A program made the translations under genes and the position numbers. DNA of 64,000 nucleotides from GYS-P2D sp964414425 (GTDB taxonomy: Bacteria > Bacteroidota > Bacteroidia > Chitinophagales > Saprospiraceae): contig CAYPWL010000015.1 in the NCBI GenBank assembly GCA_964414425.1, forward strand, positions 1-64,000, given 5' to 3'. Below, one piece after another: positions 14,012-21,966 of this stretch. Position 1 is the stretch's first letter, and each line of letters starts with the position of its first letter. Under the pieces are notes generated by a model. That model did no database searches and was not told where the DNA came from. It was given only the letters and a program-made list of their open reading frames with translations.

Positions 14012-16642
14012 ATGACTTACGACAACTTTACCATAAAGTCTCAAGAGCTTATCCTAAGGGCTCAGCAGTTGGCAGGACGCTTAGATCAACAGTCCGTGGA
14101 TACTGTCCATCTATTAAAAGCACTATTCGAAATAGATGAGCGACTTGCTGAATTCCTCTTTGGTAAGATGGGACTTAATACGATCCAACTCAAAAAAGAA
14201 CTCAACAATGCTATTGAAGCATTTCCAAAGGTAGAAGGGACAGACAAGAAGTACTTGACTAACGACGCCAACAAAGCGTTGAGTAAAGCTAAAAAGCTGA
14301 TGTCCGAATTTGGTGATGAGTTCATATCAGTAGAGTTGATCATTGCCGGTATCCTAAATGGTAATGACAAAGCCTCTAAAATCCTCAAAGATGCTGGAGC
14401 CACGTCTGACAATCTAAAGCAGGCCATTGCAGAACTTAGGAAAGGAAATCCCGTAAAGGATCAACACGGTGACAACTCTTATAACTCACTGAAGAAGTAT
14501 GCGATCAATCTCAATGAGCGTGCCGAGAGCGGCAAGTTAGATCCTATCATCGGACGTGACGAGGAGATCCGCAGAATCCTACATATACTCTCAAGACGTA
14601 AGAAAAATAATCCTATCCTCATCGGTGATGCAGGTGTAGGTAAGACGGCAATAGTTGAAGGCATCGCTTGGCGTATTGTCAAGCATGATGTCCCAGAAAA
14701 TCTCTTATCCAAGCAGATCTACTCGCTGGACATGGCGGCACTCATAGCGGGAGCAAAATTCAAAGGTGAATTTGAGGAGCGCTTGAAAGCAGTGATCAAA
14801 GAAGTAAATAGCTCTAACGGTGAGATTATCTTATTCGTTGATGAGATCCATACACTTATCGGCACTGGAGGTGGCGGCGGTGCAATGGATGCAGCTAATA
14901 TCCTTAAGCCAGCACTGGCACGTGGAGAGCTCAGAACTATCGGTGCAACCACCTTTGACGAATACCAAAAGTACTTTGAAAAAGACAAAGCACTTGTCAG
15001 ACGATTTCAGACGGTATTCATCGATGAGCCGAGTGTAGAGGATACGATATCCATCTTGCGAGGCATACAAGACAAGTACGAAGTCTATCATAAGATCGAC
15101 ATCTTGGATGAGGCATTGATCGCCGCTGCTGAGCTATCTCATCGGTATATCACCGAGCGTAAGTTGCCAGATAAAGCTATTGACTTAATTGATGAGGCTG
15201 CTGCTAAATTGAGGTTGGAGCTCGACTCTGTACCTGAAGAGATCGATGAGCTCCAGCGTAAGGTACGCCAACTTGAGATCGAACGAGAGGCCATTAAGAG
15301 AGAAAAGAACGAGAAGAAAGAAAAGCGGATCAGCGAGAAAATAGCCAATGCCAAGGAGGTTCTGGAATCTCGTACTGCCGCCTGGAAAAGCGAAAAAGAA
15401 ATTGTCGACACGGTTCAAAATATTAAGAAACAACTTGAAGAGTTAGAGCAAGCCGCTGATAAAGCCGAGCGTGATAGTGACTTTGAGCAAGTTGCCAAAA
15501 TCAGATATGGCGACATGAAAGAAAAAGAGGCGATGCTTAAGGTAGCAGAAGAAAAGCTCCATGACTTGCCCGAGGATAGCCGATTTACTAATGAAGAAGT
15601 AACCGGGAATGACATCGCCGATATCATATCTCGCTGGACAGGTATACCGGTAGCTAAGATGCTACAATCTGAAAAAGATAAACTCCTAAAGCTTGAAGAG
15701 CAGATCTCTGAAATGCTCATAGGACAGACTGAGGCAGTCGTGGCAGTCTCTGATGCGGTTCGCCGTAGTCGAGCAGGTCTACAAGATGAAAACAAGCCCA
15801 TAGGATCATTTATCTTCTTAGGACCTACAGGTGTAGGTAAGACCGAACTCGCTAAGTCTCTCGCTCGAGTGCTATTCGATGATGAAAATGCGATTACCCG
15901 GATCGATATGAGTGAGTTTCAAGAAAAGCATTCGGTCTCTCGTCTCGTCGGTGCGCCTCCGGGATACGTAGGTTATGACGAAGGCGGTCAGCTGACCCAA
16001 GCAGTTCGTATGAAGCCCTACTCGATTGTGCTCTTAGATGAGATCGAAAAGGCACATCCCGATGTTTTCAACATATTGCTACAAGTTCTTGATGATGGCC
16101 GCCTTACCGATAATAAAGGTCGAGTTGCCAACTTCAAAAACGCCATAGTCATCATGACCTCTAATATGGGGGCAGAAACCATCCTCGAAAACTTCGAGGA
16201 CCTCCAAGAAGTCGGAGATGAGCACCGTGCAGATATCATTGAGACAACTAAGGTTGAAGTCTTCGAGGTGCTCAAGGAGAGCTTGAGACCAGAGTTCCTC
16301 AATAGGATCGATGAAAAGATCATGTTCTTACCATTAACCAAGGAGGAGATCAAGAAAATTGCCCTGCTCTTACTCAAGAAGGTCAGAAAAAATCTCGCCA
16401 AGAGTGGCATCGCCATTGAGCTTGATGATAAAGCTATGGACATGATTGCAGACCTCGGCTACGATCCACAGTTTGGTGCCAGACCACTTAAGCGAGTGAT
16501 CCAAAAAGAACTTGTCAACGGCCTATCTAAATTGGTGCTCTCTGGAGAATTAAGCGATGGTGACTTGGTAAAAGTGAGTACGGATAAAATTGGAATAGCA
16601 TTCTCTATAGAGGAAGGGGTGAATATGGAAGAGGAGGAGTAA
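14012..16642 (+). CDS. clpB: ATP-dependent disaggregase ClpB
   Basis: ClpB is a hexameric AAA+ chaperone that threads aggregated proteins through its pore together with DnaK. The 876 residues show the Clp N-domain (two repeats, 1-145), NBD1 with Walker A G-D-A-G-V-G-K-T (about 205) and Walker B, and the long coiled-coil middle domain (about 400-540) that separates ClpB from ClpA. NBD2 has G-P-T-G-V-G-K-T (about 605) and the pore loop G-Y-V-G-Y. There is no IGL/F ClpP-binding loop, so it is a disaggregase, not a protease partner. The C-terminus is acidic (E-E-E-E). A palindromic site upstream suggests heat-shock control. Confidence 0.97.
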   Translation: MTYDNFTIKSQELILRAQQLAGRLDQQSVDTVHLLKALFEIDERLAEFLFGKMGLNTIQLKKELNNAIEAFPKVEGTDKKYLTNDANKALSKAKKLMSEFGDEFISVELIIAGILNGNDKASKILKDAGATSDNLKQAIAELRKGNPVKDQHGDNSYNSLKKYAINLNERAESGKLDPIIGRDEEIRRILHILSRRKKNNPILIGDAGVGKTAIVEGIAWRIVKHDVPENLLSKQIYSLDMAALIAGAKFKGEFEERLKAVIKEVNSSNGEIILFVDEIHTLIGTGGGGGAMDAANILKPALARGELRTIGATTFDEYQKYFEKDKALVRRFQTVFIDEPSVEDTISILRGIQDKYEVYHKIDILDEALIAAAELSHRYITERKLPDKAIDLIDEAAAKLRLELDSVPEEIDELQRKVRQLEIEREAIKREKNEKKEKRISEKIANAKEVLESRTAAWKSEKEIVDTVQNIKKQLEELEQAADKAERDSDFEQVAKIRYGDMKEKEAMLKVAEEKLHDLPEDSRFTNEEVTGNDIADIISRWTGIPVAKMLQSEKDKLLKLEEQISEMLIGQTEAVVAVSDAVRRSRAGLQDENKPIGSFIFLGPTGVGKTELAKSLARVLFDDENAITRIDMSEFQEKHSVSRLVGAPPGYVGYDEGGQLTQAVRMKPYSIVLLDEIEKAHPDVFNILLQVLDDGRLTDNKGRVANFKNAIVIMTSNMGAETILENFEDLQEVGDEHRADIIETTKVEVFEVLKESLRPEFLNRIDEKIMFLPLTKEEIKKIALLLLKKVRKNLAKSGIAIELDDKAMDMIADLGYDPQFGARPLKRVIQKELVNGLSKLVLSGELSDGDLVKVSTDKIGIAFSIEEGVNMEEEE

Positions 16643-16677
16643 TTTGTTATTAGGTACTGATGTTGTTATGTTCTTAA

Positions 16678-16749
16678 GTGCCTTTGTTTGATTGGTTCTC
16701 TTGTGCATTTTATAGGTCGATAAACCAATGCACAAAAACAACAAAGCAC
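16678..16749. terminator. Nested inverted repeat between convergent genes
   Basis: Outer arms GTGCCTTTGTT and AACAAAGCAC (one bulged base) enclose inner arms GTGCAT / ATGCAC. The element lies between convergent clpB and the MtfA-like gene and probably ends transcription from both sides. The right half runs into short CTAAC/GAACAAA-type repeats (to about 16775). Confidence 0.5.
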
Positions 16750-16777
16750 TAACGAACAAATGAACTAACGCACCCAT

Positions 16778-17608
16778 TTATAGCTTAAACAATCCTTTTA
16801 TGGTTTCATATTCACTCTGATATGAGGCATTCATTTTATCAGGATACTCCATGCTACAATAGATCATCAGTGCTAATGAACTGATTGCCATTTCTCCGAG
16901 ATGCCCTTTTATGCTATCATGACTAATGTCCAGTTGCTCGCAGATGTCCTCTGAGCTCATCTCAATAGTAGAGGGATAGGACAGACGTGGATTTTCGTGG
17001 ATGAACACGGTTATCAGACCGAATAAGGCGATATTAAAATGATCCAATCCAGCATTAAATCCATTAATCGCTGCATCCCGGGCAAGGATCAGCACTCCAT
17101 CTTCTCTATTAAACTCTACACTATGTAGATACTGATAGTCCGGAGTGGCAAATGGGTGGTTATACATGACAACGTGATCACAACTGTCATAACTGTAGTT
17201 ATCAGCATAGCCCCGTGTGAGACGATACATCTCATGGGCGATCAGTGCTTTCATATCCTCTTCAAGCTGAAAATCTTTCTTACCCTTCAGCGTATACTCT
17301 TTGGTCAGCATGAGCCGCGAAATTTGACTTTCTGCTTGTTGTTTTTCCGCAGTATCGAGCTCATTATAAAACACACTGTAGGTCTCTATCCAAGACTTAA
17401 TCCGTGGTTCTAAGGTCAGCGGACGCACCGTCCACCACCATTTATTGATCTGGTCATTGAACACATAGAGCAGCACCAATATAATCATGGATGGTATCAA
17501 TATGATCTCATCCAGATATGCTGATTGAAACTGTCCATAGGCAAAGTAGTAAACTACCAGCAGGACAAAAGGAAGAGCAATCAATCTTGATAAATATGGT
17601 GCAACCAT
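16778..17608 (-). CDS. MtfA (M90)-like membrane protein lacking the zinc motif
   Basis: Two N-terminal membrane segments (about 7-24 and 34-51) precede a domain whose layout follows the MtfA/M90 peptidase family: R-I-K-S-W-I-E, the helix K-A-L-I-A-H-E-M-Y-R, a short strand V-V-M-Y-N-H-P-F and a G-V-L-I-L-A segment. In MtfA this is followed by N-V-V-L-H-E-F-A-H-K-L-D. The equivalent stretch here is N-I-A-L-F-G-L-I-T-V-F (192-202), so all zinc-binding residues appear replaced. If the alignment is right, this is a catalytically dead homologue with a structural or sensing role. Family placement is by eye and moderate. It lies convergent to clpB and downstream of the fructokinase gene, separated by a large hairpin. 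Confidence 0.5.
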   Translation of the reverse strand: MVAPYLSRLIALPFVLLVVYYFAYGQFQSAYLDEIILIPSMIILVLLYVFNDQINKWWWTVRPLTLEPRIKSWIETYSVFYNELDTAEKQQAESQISRLMLTKEYTLKGKKDFQLEEDMKALIAHEMYRLTRGYADNYSYDSCDHVVMYNHPFATPDYQYLHSVEFNREDGVLILARDAAINGFNAGLDHFNIALFGLITVFIHENPRLSYPSTIEMSSEDICEQLDISHDSIKGHLGEMAISSLALMIYCSMEYPDKMNASYQSEYETIKGLFKL

Positions 17609-17685
17609 AGTGTAAAGCTATAGATTAACCGCCGAATGTAATCAGTTATTATATCTCCCGCATTAACCCAACTCAATCCATCATA

Positions 17686-17732
17686 ACTCTCCCCTAACCC
17701 CTCTCTTTCGAAGAGAGGGGTTAGGGGAGAGT
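17686..17732. repeat. Perfect 21-bp inverted repeat (hairpin)
   Basis: Two 21-nt arms of C/T-rich and complementary G/A-rich sequence (arms 17686-17706 and 17712-17732) flank the loop TTCGA without a mismatch. It lies 8 bp after the fructokinase stop. It could terminate that operon, but it has no T-run and resembles a dispersed hairpin repeat. Confidence 0.8.
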
Positions 17733-17740
17733 AGAAGACC

Positions 17741-18619
17741 TCATTTAGGCGCCAACAACAATGCCCCTACAAGTCCTGCTCTATCATTAAGTCCTGTAAG
17801 CTTAATATAATCTCGTACGTGTCCCAGCTCCCAGTAACCTCCTGATAGCTCCTCAAATGCACTATGAATCAATTGCAGCAATCCAGGATGCTTCATAACC
17901 CCGCCTCCAAAAACAATCACATCAGGCGAATAGCATGCAGTAAGATTGACAGCCAATTGAGCGAGATAATTAGCCTCAAGCTTCCAGGCTTCAGGCGGAA
18001 ACGTTGAGGGATCTGTGCCCCAGAGTGCTGCCATAGCCGTACCACTAGCTTTGCCTTCTACGCATCCTATATGAAATGGACAAACTGAAAAAAGAGTCTT
18101 GGGATTTAGAGTTGACTCAAGCACTCTCGTATGTCCTATCTCTGGATGCATACGCCCTTTAAGAATCTTGCCATCCATGATCACTCCACCACCTATGCCA
18201 GTTCCAACGGTGATATAACAGACGTTTTCATGACCTACGGCAGCGCCAAGTTTATGCTCAGCATATACAGCTGTATTCACATCCGTATCAAGGTATATAT
18301 CGACATCCTTACTGAATTCGGCCTTTAGTCCTTCGATTAGATTGAAACCAGACCAGCCCTCCTTAGGCGTATTGATATAGCTGCCATAAGTAGGAGATGC
18401 ATTATTAATATCAACAGGACCAAATGTCCCGATCCCTATCCCTTCAAATACACCATGCTTGCTCCGATATCCATCTAATATTGATGCAACCTGAGGCATC
18501 AAGGTGTTAGGATCAATTGTCGGTATGACTTGCTCTTCAATGATATTTCCTTGGCGGTCTCCGATCGCACATATCCATTTGGTGCCACCGGCTTCAATTG
18601 CTGCACACAGACGCTTCAT
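17741..18619 (-). CDS. ROK-family fructokinase
   Basis: The 292-residue sugar kinase begins A-A-I-E-A-G-G-T-K-W, the ROK ATP-binding motif, and has D-T-D-V-N-T-A, G-T-G-I-G-G-G and the zinc/ROK motif H-P-E-I-G-H. A cysteine cluster C-P-F-H-x-x-C-V-E-G follows, and then A-S-G-T-A-M. This combination is that of the ScrK/GmuE fructokinase subgroup rather than glucokinase. It would phosphorylate fructose to fructose 6-phosphate with ATP. The mannitol-dehydrogenase-type gene nearby (21967) could supply fructose. It follows the membrane-anchored protein gene after 12 bp, probably in one operon. Confidence 0.88.
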   Translation of the reverse strand: MKRLCAAIEAGGTKWICAIGDRQGNIIEEQVIPTIDPNTLMPQVASILDGYRSKHGVFEGIGIGTFGPVDINNASPTYGSYINTPKEGWSGFNLIEGLKAEFSKDVDIYLDTDVNTAVYAEHKLGAAVGHENVCYITVGTGIGGGVIMDGKILKGRMHPEIGHTRVLESTLNPKTLFSVCPFHIGCVEGKASGTAMAALWGTDPSTFPPEAWKLEANYLAQLAVNLTACYSPDVIVFGGGVMKHPGLLQLIHSAFEELSGGYWELGHVRDYIKLTGLNDRAGLVGALLLAPK

Positions 18620-18631
18620 CGTCTCTTCTTA

Positions 18632-19894
18632 TTAGTTTGATATCTCATACTCCCTTAAAAAATCATCAGTCGACATCCTCAATCCATGAGGTGCAAAATC
18701 TCCCATATATCGTTGCGCTTCCGTAGCAGCAAAATCTGTCATCTTTTCTTTGATAGGTGGCACATCATCTATTTGAGCTTCAAAATTAGGATTTGCCAAC
18801 ATATGCCTAAACAAGATTAATCCCTTCTCCCAAGGCATGTTCCAATCCATAAAATTATAGCCCAGTTCGCTTACTCGAGTCTCGATAACAGCATCCTTGC
18901 TGGCGAGTACTATGTTGACATATCCCTCGGCATCTACTATGGCCTCTTCATCCTTGAGTGCATTAAAGTTATAGGTGGCAGAGTTACCCAGATTAAAGGA
19001 CCAATAGCGTACATCAGTCTGATTGATATCCTCGGGTCCCGAAGTATATGTAGGCGACTTAAACCTAAAAACATAAACCTCGTCTTCCTTTTTAGTGATG
19101 GCAGATAGGAGATATCGATTGTCGTTGTTCTCGATGAAGCCCTGGGTGTCTATCGCATGAAATGGGATGGATAGATATTCCTGCTTAGATGGAGGCCCAT
19201 CAAGCGTAGCAAGATGCTCTGTCTCATATAGCAAGCCTAATCTGCGCACCATCTCTGGTAAGCGCTTCTTTCTAACTAATCCCCTAAGATTTAATCCTCG
19301 TGGCAGACGAGTCGGCGAGAGCTCATAACCTTCTTGTGGATCATCCTCTATGGTAAATGCCTCTACAGTCGGAAAGTCCACACCACCAAAGTCATCAATA
19401 TTGTAATCATACAGTCTGATGACCATCGCTAAAAGCTTTGGGCTGTCTCTAAAGGGTAGCAGATTGGGCAGGTCCTTGTCTTTATGTTTTGAGGGTACGA
19501 TATGGACAGTATAGTTCTCCCCCACTTCTACACTATCTCGATCTGCAACGAATGGATTAGGAGCGCCCGAATCTGTCTCGATCTGATAATCCACAAGTGA
19601 CCCTTGAGTTGCATTGTCCTTAAGACTGTAGACATTAAAACTGAAATATCGGGTATCAGGAAATTTGCCCTTGATCCTAAATCCTATATCATCATTAGTG
19701 CGCGCCAAGGTATAGGTGAAGTAGTTGGCATACACATCTGGTAGTATACCCACCGTAGTATCTCGGCCGATATATGACTCCCACACTGTATTGTCGGGTT
19801 CAAGGCTTCCACTATTTAGATATCGATTGCCTAAGATCCATATGAGAGCTGTGATAATGATTAGCCCGACGATACTATAGCCTATTTTTTTCAT
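18632..19894 (-). CDS. Membrane-anchored protein of unknown function
   Basis: This 420-residue protein has an N-terminal hydrophobic segment (about 5-23), either a signal anchor or uncleaved signal, and otherwise looks periplasmic. Two internal segments resemble each other: F-R-I-K-G-K-F-P-D-T-R-Y-F-S-F-N-V-Y near 72-89 and V-R-Y-W-S-F-N-L-G near 307. This suggests a duplicated beta-rich module. The A-R-Y-F-S-F-type motif occurs in secreted proteins of the DUF1214/1254 kind, but I cannot assign a family. It sits 12 bp before the fructokinase gene on the same strand and divergently from the permease gene, which links it to the polyol block by position only. Confidence 0.55.
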   Translation of the reverse strand: MKKIGYSIVGLIIITALIWILGNRYLNSGSLEPDNTVWESYIGRDTTVGILPDVYANYFTYTLARTNDDIGFRIKGKFPDTRYFSFNVYSLKDNATQGSLVDYQIETDSGAPNPFVADRDSVEVGENYTVHIVPSKHKDKDLPNLLPFRDSPKLLAMVIRLYDYNIDDFGGVDFPTVEAFTIEDDPQEGYELSPTRLPRGLNLRGLVRKKRLPEMVRRLGLLYETEHLATLDGPPSKQEYLSIPFHAIDTQGFIENNDNRYLLSAITKKEDEVYVFRFKSPTYTSGPEDINQTDVRYWSFNLGNSATYNFNALKDEEAIVDAEGYVNIVLASKDAVIETRVSELGYNFMDWNMPWEKGLILFRHMLANPNFEAQIDDVPPIKEKMTDFAATEAQRYMGDFAPHGLRMSTDDFLREYEISN

Positions 19895-20036
19895 GAATTT
19901 ATGATCTCATTTTTTACACTATGTGACGCCATGAATATAGCAGTTCAAAATCAAAGCCTGCATACAGGTCAAGCTTCCTCCTGAGTTGATAATAGAAATG
20001 ACTATCCATGCTCAACGACTATTTAGGTTTTGAAAT

Positions 20037-20081
20037 AGCGCATTGAACATAGTTTTTATTAAACTAGCAGCGCATTGAACA
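20037..20081. repeat. 13-bp direct repeat upstream of the permease
   Basis: AGCGCATTGAACA occurs at 20037-20049 and again at 20069-20081, a 32-bp period (about three helical turns). The second copy is 25 bp before the permease ATG. It may be an operator pair for a transcription factor, or debris of the short CTAAC/GAACA repeats seen elsewhere in the window. Confidence 0.6.
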
Positions 20082-20106
20082 AACTAACTAACAAAATGAA
20101 TCTTGC

Positions 20107-21822
20107 ATGAAGACCTCGTCGAGCCAAAGCGATTTTACCGAATTCGAACAGATAGACCAGGAGCAGCTACCTATTGCTGAGCATAACCTACAAGGGTGGA
20201 AGCACTTCGCAGGACTCTATGCCGCAGAGCATGTCGCCGCTACAGAGTTTGTGATTGGTGCGACCTTTGTGGCGCTTGGTGCCAAGACTATGGATATTGT
20301 CATCGGTCTTCTCATAGGTAATTTTTTAGCCATCCTGAGTTGGGCTCTGATCTGTGCGCCTATTGCTGTCGACACACGACTCAGCCTTTATAATTACCTC
20401 AATAAGATTGCTGGCAACTCTATGTCTAAGCTATACAATTGGGCTAATGTGCTGATCTTCACCGTGATCTCAGCAGCGATGATAACCGTTTCCTCTACGG
20501 GTGTACGATACGTATTTGATATTCCAGCTCAACTCAATTGGTATCCTACTAATCTTTGGTTTGTCTTAATCGTCTTTGTCGTTGGTGCATTTGCGGTGAC
20601 AGTGGCTATATATGGCTTTAAGGCGGTCTCTAATTTCTCAGGGATTGCCGCCCCTTGGTTGTTCACGATGTTTGCGACTGGAGCTATGGTCTTGATACCA
20701 GAATTGTCCTTAGAGGTATTAGGTCAAACTCTTCCGAGTAGCTTTAGTGATTTGATGCGGATTGGGGATCAAGCGATATGGACAGGCGTCAATCAAGATG
20801 GCGAATCAGGTATAGGCTTAGCCGAGGTCATTGGTTTCGCATGGGCCGCTAACTCGATCACACACTTTGGGTTGATCGATATGATCCTATTTAGATATGC
20901 CAAGAAACCGAGTGATGCCTTAGCCACTTCAACAGGGATGCTTTTTGGGCATTATATCGCATGGATATCTTCGGGATTGATGGGCGCCGGTACTGGGCTT
21001 ATCGTAGGAAAGACTATTGGACAGTTAGATCCAGGAGATGTAGCATTTCACGCCTTAGGGTGGTCAGGATTTATTATCGTCATTGTAGCGGGATGGACGA
21101 CTGCTATAACTAACTTATATAGAGCGGGGATGGCAGCACAAGCAGTATTTCCGCGATATTCAGGACGTAGGACAACTCTCGCGGTTGGTGTTGTCATGGT
21201 TATCTTGGCGGCATTCCCGTTCGTATTCACCCAGATTTTAGGGTTACTGACCTATGCTGGATTAGTTGTTGTTCCGGTTGGAGCCATAGTTTTTGCAGAA
21301 CACGTACTGTTTCCTCGCATTGGATTTACTCGATACTGGTGCAAATATCAAGACTATGTAGGCAGCAATGCTGCTATTATCTCATGGGTGGTAGGGCTCG
21401 CCTTCGGATTTGGGCTCAATGCACTACAGATCATGCCGTTCTACTATCTATTCATCCCTACATGGATATTTACCATTGTGTTATACTCGGTACTCGCTGG
21501 TAGCATGGGCGCTAAAAAGTCCTTTCCGGCAGAGGCCGAAGCGGAGGCCAACTATAATCAGCGTGTCAAAGCCTATCAAGCTCAACAATTTATGAACGAC
21601 ACAGAGGTAGTCCGACCAGACAATACCCTTACTAAGGTGATGAGACTTGTCGGATTAGTTGCACTGGCCATTACTTTTGTGCTTGCTGGCAAGGTGCTTT
21701 TTGGCAGTATAGATCGACCAGACTATATAGATAATCGTGAGCTATTTTATTCAGGTGCATTTATCTGTACTATAGTGTATTTTACACTGGCCACCTGGGC
21801 ATTTAGACGTACACAAGTATAG
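20107..21822 (+). CDS. NCS1-family permease (cytosine-permease-like)
   Basis: The 571-residue protein has about twelve hydrophobic segments and a polar N-terminal tail. The pattern G-W-K-H-F-A-G-L-Y-A-A-E-H-V-A-A, the early V-I-G-A-T-F helix and A-W-A-A-N-S-I-T-H-F near 235 fit the NCS1 (purine-cytosine permease) transporter superfamily. It is longer than CodB, with an extra loop and two more helices at the C-terminus. Substrate is not evident from sequence. The gene is followed after 144 bp by a mannitol-dehydrogenase-type gene and is divergent from a fructokinase operon, so a polyol rather than a nucleobase is plausible as substrate; that is inference from neighbours. Confidence 0.7.
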   Translation: MKTSSSQSDFTEFEQIDQEQLPIAEHNLQGWKHFAGLYAAEHVAATEFVIGATFVALGAKTMDIVIGLLIGNFLAILSWALICAPIAVDTRLSLYNYLNKIAGNSMSKLYNWANVLIFTVISAAMITVSSTGVRYVFDIPAQLNWYPTNLWFVLIVFVVGAFAVTVAIYGFKAVSNFSGIAAPWLFTMFATGAMVLIPELSLEVLGQTLPSSFSDLMRIGDQAIWTGVNQDGESGIGLAEVIGFAWAANSITHFGLIDMILFRYAKKPSDALATSTGMLFGHYIAWISSGLMGAGTGLIVGKTIGQLDPGDVAFHALGWSGFIIVIVAGWTTAITNLYRAGMAAQAVFPRYSGRRTTLAVGVVMVILAAFPFVFTQILGLLTYAGLVVVPVGAIVFAEHVLFPRIGFTRYWCKYQDYVGSNAAIISWVVGLAFGFGLNALQIMPFYYLFIPTWIFTIVLYSVLAGSMGAKKSFPAEAEAEANYNQRVKAYQAQQFMNDTEVVRPDNTLTKVMRLVGLVALAITFVLAGKVLFGSIDRPDYIDNRELFYSGAFICTIVYFTLATWAFRRTQV

Positions 21823-21966
21823 ATTTTCCCCTGACCCGCTCAAAGGAGAAACTTATATTCGGATCAAGCGTAAAGCATTACAATCAGGTAAGTAACGAAT
21901 CCACAATTTTGGGTGAAATAGCCATCTTAACTAATTAGTACATGGCATCAGTAATGACAATAGTAT

